A stretch of DNA of 64,000 nucleotides, from the NCBI GenBank assembly GCA_037382465.1, contig JARRPX010000009.1, positions 49,360 to 113,359 of the forward strand, written 5' to 3'. Of the stretch, positions 36,201 to 43,667 are shown piece after piece; the stretch's first letter is position 1, and the number at the start of each line of letters is the position of its first letter. Source of the DNA: Anaerolineales bacterium. Lineage in GTDB: Bacteria > Chloroflexota > Anaerolineae > Anaerolineales > E44-bin32. The position numbers were made by a program, and so were the translations under genes. A model generated the notes under the pieces. The model was not told where the DNA came from and ran no database searches. It was given only the letters and a program-made list of their open reading frames with translations.

Positions 36201-36692
36201 CCCCGCCGCTTCTTCGAAAAGGCGCCGCCGCTCTTCTGCCCGCAGTGAGAGCGCTGCGTCGACCAGACCCTGGCCGATGATCGTATACGTCCGTTGTCCG
36301 AGGCCGCTGCTCGCCAGCAGCTCGGTCACGTCCCGCAGTCGAACGCGTTGGCCGTTGATGAGATATTCGTTCTGGCCGTCGCGATAAGCCCGGCGGGTGA
36401 TATTGACTTCCGAAAAATCGATGGGCAGCCAGCCGTCGCTGTTGTTAAAACCAATCGTCGCCGCCGCCATGCTGGCGCGCGGCTTGTTCTCCGATCCGGA
36501 AAAGATCATGTCTTCAGTCTTTTTGCCGCGCAGCAGCGAATAGGACTGCTCGCCCAGAACCCAGCGGATGGCATCGGCGATGTTGGACTTCCCCGATCCG
36601 TTCGGACCGACCACCACGGTGATGGTCGGCGCAAGCGCAATCTCCGTCTTCAACGCGAACGTCTTGTAGCCCTGCAAGTCCAACGACTGCAG
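33258..36692 (-). CDS. smc: Chromosome segregation protein SMC
   Basis: About 1,144 residues from a CTG at 36692. The conserved N-terminus RLQSLDLQGYKTF is present, with Walker A GPNGSGKSN, long coiled coils, a hinge near the middle (GFAGEIAKQLKIPAEY region), signature LSGGERSLVATS and Walker B FCVLDEVDAMLD. SMC forms the ring with ScpAB that organises and separates chromosomes. The start is odd: no ATG or GTG lies where SMC proteins begin. The nearest candidates are CTG 36692 and TTG 36683, while ATG 36776 would run 65 bases into the RNase III gene and add non-family residues. Given the damaged neighbour, a base error or mutation here is possible. Confidence 0.9.
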   Translation of the reverse strand: MQSLDLQGYKTFALKTEIALAPTITVVVGPNGSGKSNIADAIRWVLGEQSYSLLRGKKTEDMIFSGSENKPRASMAAATIGFNNSDGWLPIDFSEVNITRRAYRDGQNEYLINGQRVRLRDVTELLASSGLGQRTYTIIGQGLVDAALSLRAEERRRLFEEAAGIGLYRSRREEALRRLDNTRRNLERVQDILSELQPRLRSLKRQAKRAGEYEQVQRDLNSALRIWYGYHWYHLLDRVSEVALEAEEKSRDRDGLRNKQESGERDLATTRSQIDSFRAQIRTWSQRISDLYSEREVMGRNFAVTQERLRWLAEQDGLIQAEIGSLEQMRARLMDRFTRATEDEQVRQQALAAALEELQDLEQGTAESVSLHAHLGRADTVRKSLEKLAAAQAAWLTRCTQIEEQLSELSAQRNELEKALQSQEANLEAKTQRDKLSLQQLHEAEENHQRASTAYADAQRDLREVEEAHGQLRERISSLETEQAKFDALREVKRTALDAYDALADLLQRGKRDGDSPGFAGEIAKQLKIPAEYLRAIRAALGEFHRSFAFDTVDDLLATLPWLDEQGKGDGAALISLNPGSSQDPLEAPEDSGCVGNAASLVDVDQAIRPAIEVLLGQTIVVRDIAAAKRVLPELPPQGRVVTLAGDLILGSGAVLLAQDSEEESPDALSRLEAKSADVRERLDLVHTEETQLAEKSEAARQALESAQTDTERTRDDLLQARLAREQSQMLLADAGERRSNLQEQIEALDRTLSAVEVEKHEIGTQGESFDARYAELEKELNDAVGAAESADPNVGLAKAQARLDLARSSLAEGQSRRAEVETRLADLDRQLQEWRTRLASNENERGAANEEAAEIERGMEELETQLAELQQKLAPIEQSLQDAERKRNEMEAEGNRFRNALQTAERANSQAQIDLARRQEELTSLRRRIEDDFGLVSFDYAPGELGQEPLPLGGLVERFMTSQLKDLNQAQERIHDVIAELNLLMEREFRKTFDAVSKAFKETYKRLFGGGSARLVLTDAEDLTETGIDIEARLPGRREQGLAVLSGGERSLVATSLIFALLKVSPTPFCVLDEVDAMLDESNVVRFNDMLRELSEETQFVVITHNRLTAQSGEVIYGVSMGADSVSRVLSLKLEDVEKELAI

Positions 36693-36708
36693 CCGCGCAG
36701 TTCCACCG

Positions 36709-37402
36709 TTATGCTGCCTGCGCGGCTTCCTGTTTGCTGTGACCGCACCCTCGACCGAGCATTCCGTTGCCGACATCCACCTCGACGATGAACTCGCGCG
36801 AATGATCGGGGCCGATCGAGCCGACCGTTTTGTAGCGCGGTGTCTGCCCAAGTTCGGCCTGCGCCCAGATCTGCAGCAAACTGCGTGCGTCGAACAAGGA
36901 CTGGTCCTCCAGGACGGTCTCGGAAGCGGATTTGAGCCGTTCTTCCATGAATTCGATCACCGCCGGGAATCCGGCATCGTGGTATATGGCGCCGATCAAC
37001 GCTTCGAACGCAGCACAGAGCAATGCAGGACGCTCGCGTCCCCCGGTCGATTCTTCACCTCGCCCCCGCAAAAGCCGCCAGTTGCTCCGTACGCACCAAC
37101 GCCGAGCGCAAGCGTGTCAGTTGCCCTTCATTCATCTCCGGGAAATGACGATAGAGCCAGGCCGCGGTGAGGAAATCGAGCGCGGCATCGCCCAGAAATT
37201 CCAATCGTTCGTTATCTTCGAGCGCTTCCGGATGCTCGTTGACGAAGGAACGATGAGTCAACGCACGGCGCAGTAAATGTGAATCGACAAACGTCAGCCC
37301 AGCCTGATGGGCAAACTCATTCGGTTGCACAGGTTTCTCCGTGAACTTGGGGAACGCCGGGAACTCAAGAGTACTTGAGTTATCGGCGTACCACTCGTTC
37401 AA
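36709..37402 (-). pseudogene. rnc: Ribonuclease III gene with internal deletion and frameshift
   Basis: Two overlapping minus frames together encode RNase III. The first (37402-37055) carries THRSFVNEHP and the catalytic ERLEFLGDAALD and ends at LAAFAGAR-stop. The second (37071-36709) resumes with RGRGEESTGGRERPALL, the second catalytic segment AFEALIGAIYHDAG, and the double-stranded-RNA-binding domain ending SKQEAAQAA. Relative to the family, about a dozen residues between LAAFA and GRGEES are missing and the frame shifts at CTTTTGCGGGGGCG. A single homopolymer error would not remove those residues. The gene is therefore probably broken, or makes two fragments. The start at 37402 is a TTG. 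Confidence 0.8.
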
Positions 37403-37426
37403 ACCACGTGATCAATTATCGTTATT

Positions 37427-38674
37427 CTAACCCGAGAAAGCGCGGAATGCCAGAACCGCGTTGTGTCCGCCGAAGCCGAACGCATTGCTCAGCGTCACAT
37501 TCACTTGCGCTTCTCGTGCCTGGTTGGGAACGTAATCCAGATCGCAGCCCGCATCGGGCTCCGCCAGGTTGATCGTCGGCGGGATTTGATTGTCCCGAAT
37601 GGCCAGAATGCAGAATATGGACTCGAGAGCGCCCGTGGCGCCCATCATATGCCCGGTCATGGATTTCGTGGAGGACACCGCAACGCTGCCTGCGTGTTCC
37701 CCCAACGCCGACTTTATGGCTTTCGTTTCGGCCACGTCGTTCAATATCGTCCCCGTGCCGTGCGCATTGACGTAATCCACATCCTGCGGCGTAAGGTTCC
37801 CGTCTTCCAGCGCTTTTCGAATCGCCGCACTGCCGCCCGCGCCGTCTTCCGCAGGGGCGGTGATATGGAAAGCGTCAGCCGTCGATCCATACCCGACGAA
37901 TTCTCCGACGATCTCCGCACCCCTGGCCTGCGCATGTTCCAGGCTTTCCAGCACCAACACGGCAGCGCCTTCTGCCATAACCAGGCCGTCGCGGTCCTTA
38001 TCGAACGGTCTCGGTGTGACATATGGTTTTTCTTGATTGTGCGACAACGCACCCAAGCGATCGAAACAACCCAGTCCGATGCCGCTGATCGGGGCCTCCG
38101 AACCCCCGGCGATGGCGGCATCGATGTATCCGGAGCGGATCATCATCGCCGCCTGACCGATCCCGTCAGCAGCGGAAGCGCAGGCTGAAGCGACGGAAAA
38201 ACATGGCCCCATCACACCGAAGTGAATGGCGATCAACCCCGCTGCGCCGTTGGACATGAACATGGGAATGAGGAAGGGACTCACGCGACGAGACCCTTGT
38301 TGATCCATGATGAGAATGCCCTCTTGCATCGATTGCAGCCCTCCGACCGCAGCGGAAATGACGGCCGCTATGCGGGTCGGATCTTCTGCGGCGATATCGA
38401 GACCAGCCTGATCGATCGCCTGGCGAGTGGCAGCGATGGCAAATTGTTCGAAGAGATCCATACGCCTCGCTTCACGGGCGGTGATGTACGGCTCGAAATC
38501 GAAATTCTTAATTTCACCTGCGATGTGAACGTTGTAAGGAGAAGTATCAATGCGCGTGATCGGGCCGATGCCCGATTTTCCGGCCAATAAATTTTGCCAG
38601 GTTTCCGGTACGTCCAATCCCAGCGGATTGACCGTTCCCATTCCGGTCACAACCACTCGCGTATCGTATTCCAT
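37427..38674 (-). CDS. fabF: Beta-ketoacyl-ACP synthase II, FabF
   Basis: The ATG at 38674 behind GGGAGGAG gives 415 residues. The catalytic cysteine is in SVASACAS, the two histidines in NAHGTGT and TKSMTGHMMGATG, the lysine in SSTKSM, and the glycine-rich end is NAFGFGGHNAVL. FabF extends acyl chains by condensing malonyl-ACP. It precedes rnc and smc on the same strand (an order of acpP-fabF-rnc-smc is common), but no acpP is seen just upstream; a MoaDE-like gene lies there instead. Confidence 0.95.
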   Translation of the reverse strand: MEYDTRVVVTGMGTVNPLGLDVPETWQNLLAGKSGIGPITRIDTSPYNVHIAGEIKNFDFEPYITAREARRMDLFEQFAIAATRQAIDQAGLDIAAEDPTRIAAVISAAVGGLQSMQEGILIMDQQGSRRVSPFLIPMFMSNGAAGLIAIHFGVMGPCFSVASACASAADGIGQAAMMIRSGYIDAAIAGGSEAPISGIGLGCFDRLGALSHNQEKPYVTPRPFDKDRDGLVMAEGAAVLVLESLEHAQARGAEIVGEFVGYGSTADAFHITAPAEDGAGGSAAIRKALEDGNLTPQDVDYVNAHGTGTILNDVAETKAIKSALGEHAGSVAVSSTKSMTGHMMGATGALESIFCILAIRDNQIPPTINLAEPDAGCDLDYVPNQAREAQVNVTLSNAFGFGGHNAVLAFRAFSG

Positions 38675-38897
38675 GCTCTCCTCCCAAGCCAAATGAGGTT
38701 TCCAAACTCAAGAAACAATGAAATGAATTTTCCTGCGATATTCGTCAATTCTGCGGTACAGGTTTGGAACTCAAACTCAATGCCACAAGAAATTGTCCGT
38801 ACTATTAATTATCTGTACTCTAGATACAACCCAATAGCGTTCAACAGGTTGCGTGTGGACGGGGAATTCCCGGAATGTTGGGGATTTTCAGGCTCGG

Positions 38898-39506
38898 TCA
38901 TACCATATGGATGTCTTCGTTCCCATCCGTAAGGATCGATCGGATCAGGCGTTCGATGCCAAACTGCGCCGCATAAAGTACCTCGACGCTGCCTTGATCC
39001 GACGTACATGCGATCAACACATTGGGTGTTTCGATTTCTCCGCCGGCACGTCGAACGACGGCGACGCCTCGCACCGCCGGCCAACGCTCCCGGATTTCAT
39101 CCGCAACTCGATCCACTTCCGTATCCGAGATCGTGTCGCCAATCGCCCTTCCAGAGCAAACACACGCCGCTTTAATTTGGGAAGCGTCCAAATCTGCCAG
39201 AATCTGCTCTATATCCAGCGCGTCGTTCGTCAAACGAAAGAGCGTCGACTTTGGGGAAGTCGCCCCGCCGCTGACGGGCGGGAACAGGGCTACTTCATCA
39301 CCGTCGTGCAGGAGTTCATCTCGGGATGCATATTCACGGTTGATGGAAACCAGTGTCGTAGGAAGCGCATCTTCCAGGCTTGTATGACGCTTCTGAAGCA
39401 TAGTGAGCAAATCCGAGACGCGTGAGCCCATCGCCAGCTCCAATTTTTCCTGGCGAATGCCCACTCGCTGGCGCAGCGTTGCGAAGTAGAGCACCGACAG
39501 CCGCAT
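38898..39506 (-). CDS. MoaD-MoaE fusion, molybdopterin synthase-like, with degenerate MoaE half
   Basis: The ATG at 39506 gives 202 residues. Residues 1-80 are a MoaD-like ubiquitin fold (MRLSVLYFATLRQRVGI... DEVALFPPVSGG) with the Gly-Gly that becomes a thiocarboxylate, although here it is internal. Residues 90-202 align with MoaE around ADEIRERWPAVRGVAVVRRAGG. The MoaE active-site lysine region (usually near PIWKxE at the C-terminus) is missing; the protein ends GNEDIHMV. If the fusion is not cleaved after Gly-Gly, classical sulfur transfer is hard to picture. It stands alone between fabF and the rpmF promoter. It may be a working variant or a non-catalytic relative. Confidence 0.7.
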   Translation of the reverse strand: MRLSVLYFATLRQRVGIRQEKLELAMGSRVSDLLTMLQKRHTSLEDALPTTLVSINREYASRDELLHDGDEVALFPPVSGGATSPKSTLFRLTNDALDIEQILADLDASQIKAACVCSGRAIGDTISDTEVDRVADEIRERWPAVRGVAVVRRAGGEIETPNVLIACTSDQGSVEVLYAAQFGIERLIRSILTDGNEDIHMV

Positions 39507-39709
39507 CAACGCCTGTCTCGAAATCCACAAATCATCATTTTCCATCCATTGAGAAAAAAGAAACCCTGCCGCCGGTAATCCTACTTGATTCGGATCCGGA
39601 TCATTATACCCAGTGACGAAAGCGAACAACAGATAAAGCCGCTGCCCCACATCTACCCACCTCGAAATTTTCGAGATTGCACCGGCATCCCATTCGAAAA
39701 CCGGCTGAC

Positions 39710-39737
39710 TTGACACCTCCATACGGCCTGCTATAAT
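39710..39737 (+). promoter_or_regulatory. Near-perfect sigma-70 promoter of rpmF-fabD
   Basis: TTGACA (39710-39715), 16 bases, TATAAT (39732-39737). Both boxes match the consensus exactly. Transcription would begin near 39744, at the foot of a strong hairpin. Confidence 0.8.
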
Positions 39738-39740
39738 GAT

Positions 39741-39765
39741 ACCGCCTGCCCAATGGGCAGGCGGT
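39741..39765 (+). repeat. 11-bp hairpin at the 5' end of the rpmF transcript
   Basis: ACCGCCTGCCC, a three-base loop and GGGCAGGCGGT form a perfect 11-bp stem located exactly at the predicted start of the mRNA. No T-run follows, so it is likely a 5' stabilising structure or protein-binding site rather than a terminator. Confidence 0.7.
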
Positions 39766-39792
39766 ATTGTGTGTACCAAGGAGAAAAGGATT

Positions 39793-39987
39793 ATGCCACC
39801 GCTTCCGAAGAGGAAAACGTCAAAGGGTCGGCGAGACCGCCGGCGCGCACATGACGCTCTGCAGGCACGCCACTTGTTGGTTTGCGCGAACTGCGGAGAG
39901 AAGCGTCTACCGCATCATGTTTGCCCTAGCTGCGGCCATTATGCCGGGCGCGAAGTGATCGAGATCGAACAAGGTTACAACTTATGA
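39793..39987 (+). CDS. rpmF: 50S ribosomal protein L32
   Basis: A 64-residue basic protein starting MPPLPKRKTSKGRRDRRRAHD, with the four-cysteine zinc ribbon CANC...CPSC (CANCGEKRLPHHVCPSCG). An AAGGAGA site precedes the ATG. It is followed closely by fabD, the common rpmF-fatty-acid gene pairing that links ribosome and lipid synthesis. This is the zinc-binding form of L32. Confidence 0.95.
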   Translation: MPPLPKRKTSKGRRDRRRAHDALQARHLLVCANCGEKRLPHHVCPSCGHYAGREVIEIEQGYNL

Positions 39988-40018
39988 AGGCCGTGTTTTC
40001 AAGCGCGGCCTTTTGATT
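39987..40018 (+). terminator. Terminator-like hairpin between rpmF and fabD
   Basis: GGCCGTG (39989-39995) and CGCGGCC (40004-40010) form a stem with an eight-base loop, followed by TTTTGATT. It ends four bases before the fabD ATG. It could reduce read-through into fabD or hide its start, balancing L32 and FabD output. Confidence 0.5.
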
Positions 40019-40021
40019 CCT

Positions 40022-40978
40022 ATGTCCCTAGACCCCAAGCAAAGCGCATTTATTTTCCCAGGCCAAGGATCTCAAGCCATTGGCATGGGAAGTCTCCTTG
40101 CCCAAGAAGACCCCATCGCTGCAGAAGTGTTTAAGACTGCAGATAAAATCCTCGGTTATTCACTCTCTCAGGTTTGTTGGGATGGACCACAGGAAACACT
40201 CAACGATACGCTTTACACGCAACCTGCGCTGCTCACCGACTCCATCGCGGTGCTGCGGGTTTTCGAATCGCGTTATCCGGACTTTATCCCGGCCATTACC
40301 GCGGGCCATTCGCTGGGTGAATTCACGGCGCTCGTAAAAGCCGATGCGCTGAGTTTTCCGGAAGCGCTGAAGCTCGTCGAAGAACGCGCCCGCTGCATGA
40401 GTCAGGCCTCGATCGAAAATCCTGGCAGCATGGCTGCCGTCCTGGGCCTCGAAGCCGATTTCGTGGAGCAGATTTGTGAACGCGCTTCGGAAGAAAGCGG
40501 CGCCGGTGTGTGGATCGCCAATGACAACTGTCCCGGCCAGATCGTCATTTCCGGATTTGAAGATCCCCTGAACCTGGCGAGTGAGATGCTGCTCGAAAAC
40601 GGCGCTAAAAAAGTTGTTCATCTCGCCGTAAGCATCGCCGGACATTCCCCGATAATGCATCAAGCAGCAACGTCCTTCGAACGCGTCCTCCAAATGACTC
40701 CAATTCAGGATCCAAAAATCACCATTGTCGGTAACGTCAGCGCAAAACCACTTCAATCGGCCAGCGAAGTGAAAGAAGAATTACACGCCCAGCTCATCTC
40801 GCGTGTACGCTGGACAGAATCCGTGCAGTACATGCTGGACAACGGCATCACACATTTCTTCGAAATGGGCTCGAAAAGCGTCCTTACGGGACTTTTACGC
40901 CGGATCGACCGTGATGCGAAAGGTCTGAGCCTCAACAGTCCGGAGAGTTTCGCCGCCCTGGCAGAAATTCTTAAATGA
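40022..40978 (+). CDS. fabD: Malonyl-CoA:ACP transacylase FabD
   Basis: The start ATG 40022 gives 318 residues. Hallmarks are the N-terminal FPGQGSQ, the catalytic serine in GHSLGEFTA, a conserved arginine in VEERARCMSQ and the catalytic histidine in SIAGHSPIM. It loads malonyl units onto acyl carrier protein for fatty-acid elongation, feeding FabF encoded nearby on the other strand. No strong ribosome site is seen; translation may depend on coupling with rpmF. Confidence 0.94.
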   Translation: MSLDPKQSAFIFPGQGSQAIGMGSLLAQEDPIAAEVFKTADKILGYSLSQVCWDGPQETLNDTLYTQPALLTDSIAVLRVFESRYPDFIPAITAGHSLGEFTALVKADALSFPEALKLVEERARCMSQASIENPGSMAAVLGLEADFVEQICERASEESGAGVWIANDNCPGQIVISGFEDPLNLASEMLLENGAKKVVHLAVSIAGHSPIMHQAATSFERVLQMTPIQDPKITIVGNVSAKPLQSASEVKEELHAQLISRVRWTESVQYMLDNGITHFFEMGSKSVLTGLLRRIDRDAKGLSLNSPESFAALAEILK

Positions 40979-41036
40979 GCGGTATTGAGGAAATCATGCG
41001 AATGTCGATCTCTGCCGGCCTTCCGATAGAATCGGG

Positions 41037-41042
41037 TATAAT
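41037..41042 (+). promoter_or_regulatory. Possible -10 box for the flippase-like gene
   Basis: A perfect TATAAT (41037-41042) 23 bases before the ATG at 41066, overlapped on its left by the small palindrome CCGATAGAATCGG. The -35 position is poor. Confidence 0.35.
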
Positions 41043-41065
41043 CTCGCCGTACGCCCACGAGATGA

Positions 41066-42235
41066 ATGTGGTCGGATCCCATGCGTAAAGCTTTCTATAC
41101 GATCATCATTACTCTGGCAGTTTACTACATCTTCACTCACCGGGTGGAACTTCGATCGGTGCTGGATGTTTTTAAACAGGCGGATTGGCGCTGGATGCTC
41201 GCAGCTCTCGGAGCGCATCTACTTTGGCTCATCGTGATAGCAGCCGCGTTCCAATCCACGTACCGCCTGGTTGGGATCCGCGAGAATCTGACTCGTCTTG
41301 TACCGCTTACGACCGCGGCGAATTTAATCAACGTTATCGCCCCCAGCTACGGTGCAGGCGCCATGGCCGTTTTGATCGCAGATGGCCGACAACGAAAAAA
41401 GCCCGCAGCGAAAGTCTCCACCGCAGCCATCCTCTACCTGGTTTATGATTACCTGGGATTCATGATCGTTCTGCCGATCGGATTGGTGATACTGTATCGA
41501 AACGGCGTTTTGAATACGGTGATCATCGCAGCGTCCATATTCGCAGCGACCATCGGCGTGACCCTCATCATCCTGGCGATCCTCGGCATACAATCCAACA
41601 AGAAATTGGGGAAAGCGATCATCTGGCTGATCAGGACTTTGAACAGGATCTTAAAACCGATCTTGCGACGCAAACTGATCGAAGATGCCGAAGCCGAATC
41701 CTTCACACGTGACGTCTCGGATGGTTTGCAGCACATCCGCCATTCTCCCGGCAACCTTCTGGTGCCCGCAATCCTGGCGCTGGCCAGAAAAGCCTCGATG
41801 ATGCTGATCCTGTGGATGTCATCGATGGCATTTAAACATCCGTTCAATTTCCAAACCCTTTTTGCAGGATTTACAACCAGCTACCTCTTCACCATCGCCT
41901 CGATCACACCCTCCGGCGTGGGATTCGTGGAAGGCGCCATGACGGTGTACATATCCGAGATGAACGTTCCCCTGGCGACGGCCGCCGTAATCTCACTCGC
42001 CTATCGAGGCTTCACACTCTGGCTGACCCTGTTGTATGGATTGATCGCTATCCGTTGGGTTGGGTACAAACCCCGTAAGTTGAAAGCCGATACTCACGAG
42101 ACTCACTCCACCGACGAACGGAAAAATCCATCCATTCGATCCAGCCAGATCAAGGCCTCCCCTTTACAGACGTCCAACCCCGCCGGAACGCTTCAAACAG
42201 TTGACGATGGCGCAGAAGGAGCTCCCAGCTCCTGA
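41066..42235 (+). CDS. Flippase-like (UPF0104/LPG synthase transmembrane domain) integral membrane protein
   Basis: A 389-residue protein (or 384 from ATG 41081) with about eight membrane helices. The family landmarks are visible: NLINVIAPSYGAGAMAVLI, SYLFTIASITPSGVGFVEGA and AAVISLAYRGFTLWL. Proteins of this group resemble the membrane domain of MprF and are thought to move lipids. The last 60 residues are a hydrophilic, serine/threonine-rich tail. No synthetase domain is present. The gene follows fabD by fewer than 100 bases but probably has its own promoter. Confidence 0.85.
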   Translation: MWSDPMRKAFYTIIITLAVYYIFTHRVELRSVLDVFKQADWRWMLAALGAHLLWLIVIAAAFQSTYRLVGIRENLTRLVPLTTAANLINVIAPSYGAGAMAVLIADGRQRKKPAAKVSTAAILYLVYDYLGFMIVLPIGLVILYRNGVLNTVIIAASIFAATIGVTLIILAILGIQSNKKLGKAIIWLIRTLNRILKPILRRKLIEDAEAESFTRDVSDGLQHIRHSPGNLLVPAILALARKASMMLILWMSSMAFKHPFNFQTLFAGFTTSYLFTIASITPSGVGFVEGAMTVYISEMNVPLATAAVISLAYRGFTLWLTLLYGLIAIRWVGYKPRKLKADTHETHSTDERKNPSIRSSQIKASPLQTSNPAGTLQTVDDGAEGAPSS

Positions 42236-42458
42236 CGAGAACGATCTCGATCCGCACTTTCCTCTTGAGCGAGCTGCGCAAGACTCCACGCAATCCCCCG
42301 ATCGCCCCGCAGCGCACTACCGCAAACGACAAAGCGGTAATAGAATCAACTCCGGCATGGAAAGTGCAACCTGACCTACGAGTGTGAAATAACACGATAA
42401 GAAACGAGGCAAAGGAAAATTGGGGAACTCGCTATCCGGGAGCAACGTGAAAAGGGCA

Positions 42459-43556
42459 ATGAAACAACCTTCGAGCAATCCTCAACCGCGACCGAGACGA
42501 AATCTGCTGCTGCCGATTCTCTTGCTCGTCGTATTCGTTGGACTTGGCTGTAATTTCCTCAGCGGGCTGTTTTCGAGTGCCGTTTCCTATCCGGGCGTGC
42601 TCGTGACTGCGGACCCGCTGGCTACGACCACCGCAACGCCTTTTTTACCCATTCAACCCACCGAAGCCACACAAGAGAACCCGGTGGACATCCCGACGGC
42701 GCTTCCCTCACCGACGTACCCTTACGCATGGGGTCCTTTTAACCCGCCGGCAGAGCCATCGGCGATCGAGATTCCACCGCCCGTGGCCGCCATTCCCCAA
42801 TCCGAAAACGCCGTCAACATCATCCTGCTCGGTTCCGACCAACGCCCCGATGACGGCGGTTTCCGCACCGACACGATGGTGATCCTGATGCTGGATCCGG
42901 ACAACAAGATGGTGACCATGTTCTCGATGCCGCGCGATCTCTACGTCTACATTCCCGGTTGGCGTGTGGATCGCATCAACACCGCGGACGTGCGCGGCGG
43001 CGCCGAATGGGTTTTCGACACGGTCGAGTACAATTTCGGGATTAAACTCGATTACTGGGCCCGGGTGAACTTCAACGGTTTCACCACCGCCATCGACACG
43101 TTGGGGGGAATCGACGTTCAGGTGACCAAGTACGTCTACGATCGCTGTGGTGACTTCAACTACGAGTACAACCCTGGAACGTATCACATGGACGGCTTTA
43201 CCGCCCTCTGTTACGTGCGGATGCGTAAGAGAACCAGCGACTTCGATCGTTTGAGCCGGCAGCAGGAAGTGGTCCAGGCGATGTTCAGCCGCGTCCTCAG
43301 CCTGGATGGATTGTCGCGGGTGCCCGATCTGTATAACAAATTCAACTACCTCGTTCAGACCAACATAACCCTCGAGGACATCCTGCCGCTGGTGCCGTTG
43401 GGGACTTCCCTTGCATCCGACACATCTCGAATCCACCGCCTCACGATCGGTTACGATTTGGTGACGCCATTCCGTGTTCCCTACAGCGGTGCAGCGGTGT
43501 TGATTCCGGACCGGGATGCGATTCAAGCCGCACTGCTGGCCGCTATCACCCCATAG
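42459..43556 (+). CDS. LytR-CpsA-Psr (LCP) family cell-envelope protein
   Basis: The product is about 365 residues from ATG 42459; GTG 42447 and TTG 42420 also have ribosome sites. A single N-terminal membrane helix (NLLLPILLLVVFVGLG) is followed by a long proline/threonine-rich linker and the LCP domain with NIILLGSDQRPDDGG, RTDTMVILML, MFSMPRDLYVYIPG and RMRKRTSDFDRLSRQQEV, in which the arginines and aspartates bind a polyprenyl pyrophosphate glycan. LCP proteins transfer wall polymers to peptidoglycan or to other acceptors. No transport or polymer genes lie nearby. Confidence 0.88.
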   Translation: MKQPSSNPQPRPRRNLLLPILLLVVFVGLGCNFLSGLFSSAVSYPGVLVTADPLATTTATPFLPIQPTEATQENPVDIPTALPSPTYPYAWGPFNPPAEPSAIEIPPPVAAIPQSENAVNIILLGSDQRPDDGGFRTDTMVILMLDPDNKMVTMFSMPRDLYVYIPGWRVDRINTADVRGGAEWVFDTVEYNFGIKLDYWARVNFNGFTTAIDTLGGIDVQVTKYVYDRCGDFNYEYNPGTYHMDGFTALCYVRMRKRTSDFDRLSRQQEVVQAMFSRVLSLDGLSRVPDLYNKFNYLVQTNITLEDILPLVPLGTSLASDTSRIHRLTIGYDLVTPFRVPYSGAAVLIPDRDAIQAALLAAITP

Positions 43557-43585
43557 AAGTTCGTTAATCACGCTAAAAAAACGTG

Positions 43586-43619
43586 ACCGCTTCGATGGTT
43601 CCTGTAATCGAAGCGGTCT
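43586..43619. terminator. 12-bp stem downstream of the LCP gene
   Basis: GACCGCTTCGAT (43586-43597) and ATCGAAGCGGTC (43608-43619) pair perfectly. On the plus strand only a weak TCTTGCAT follows; on the minus strand ACGTTTTTTT follows, so it looks more like a terminator for minus-strand transcripts although it lies 30 bases after the plus-strand gene. Confidence 0.55.
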
Positions 43620-43667
43620 CTTGCATCTACCTTCCCGAATTCTACTCGTAGAAACCGATGATCCGAT

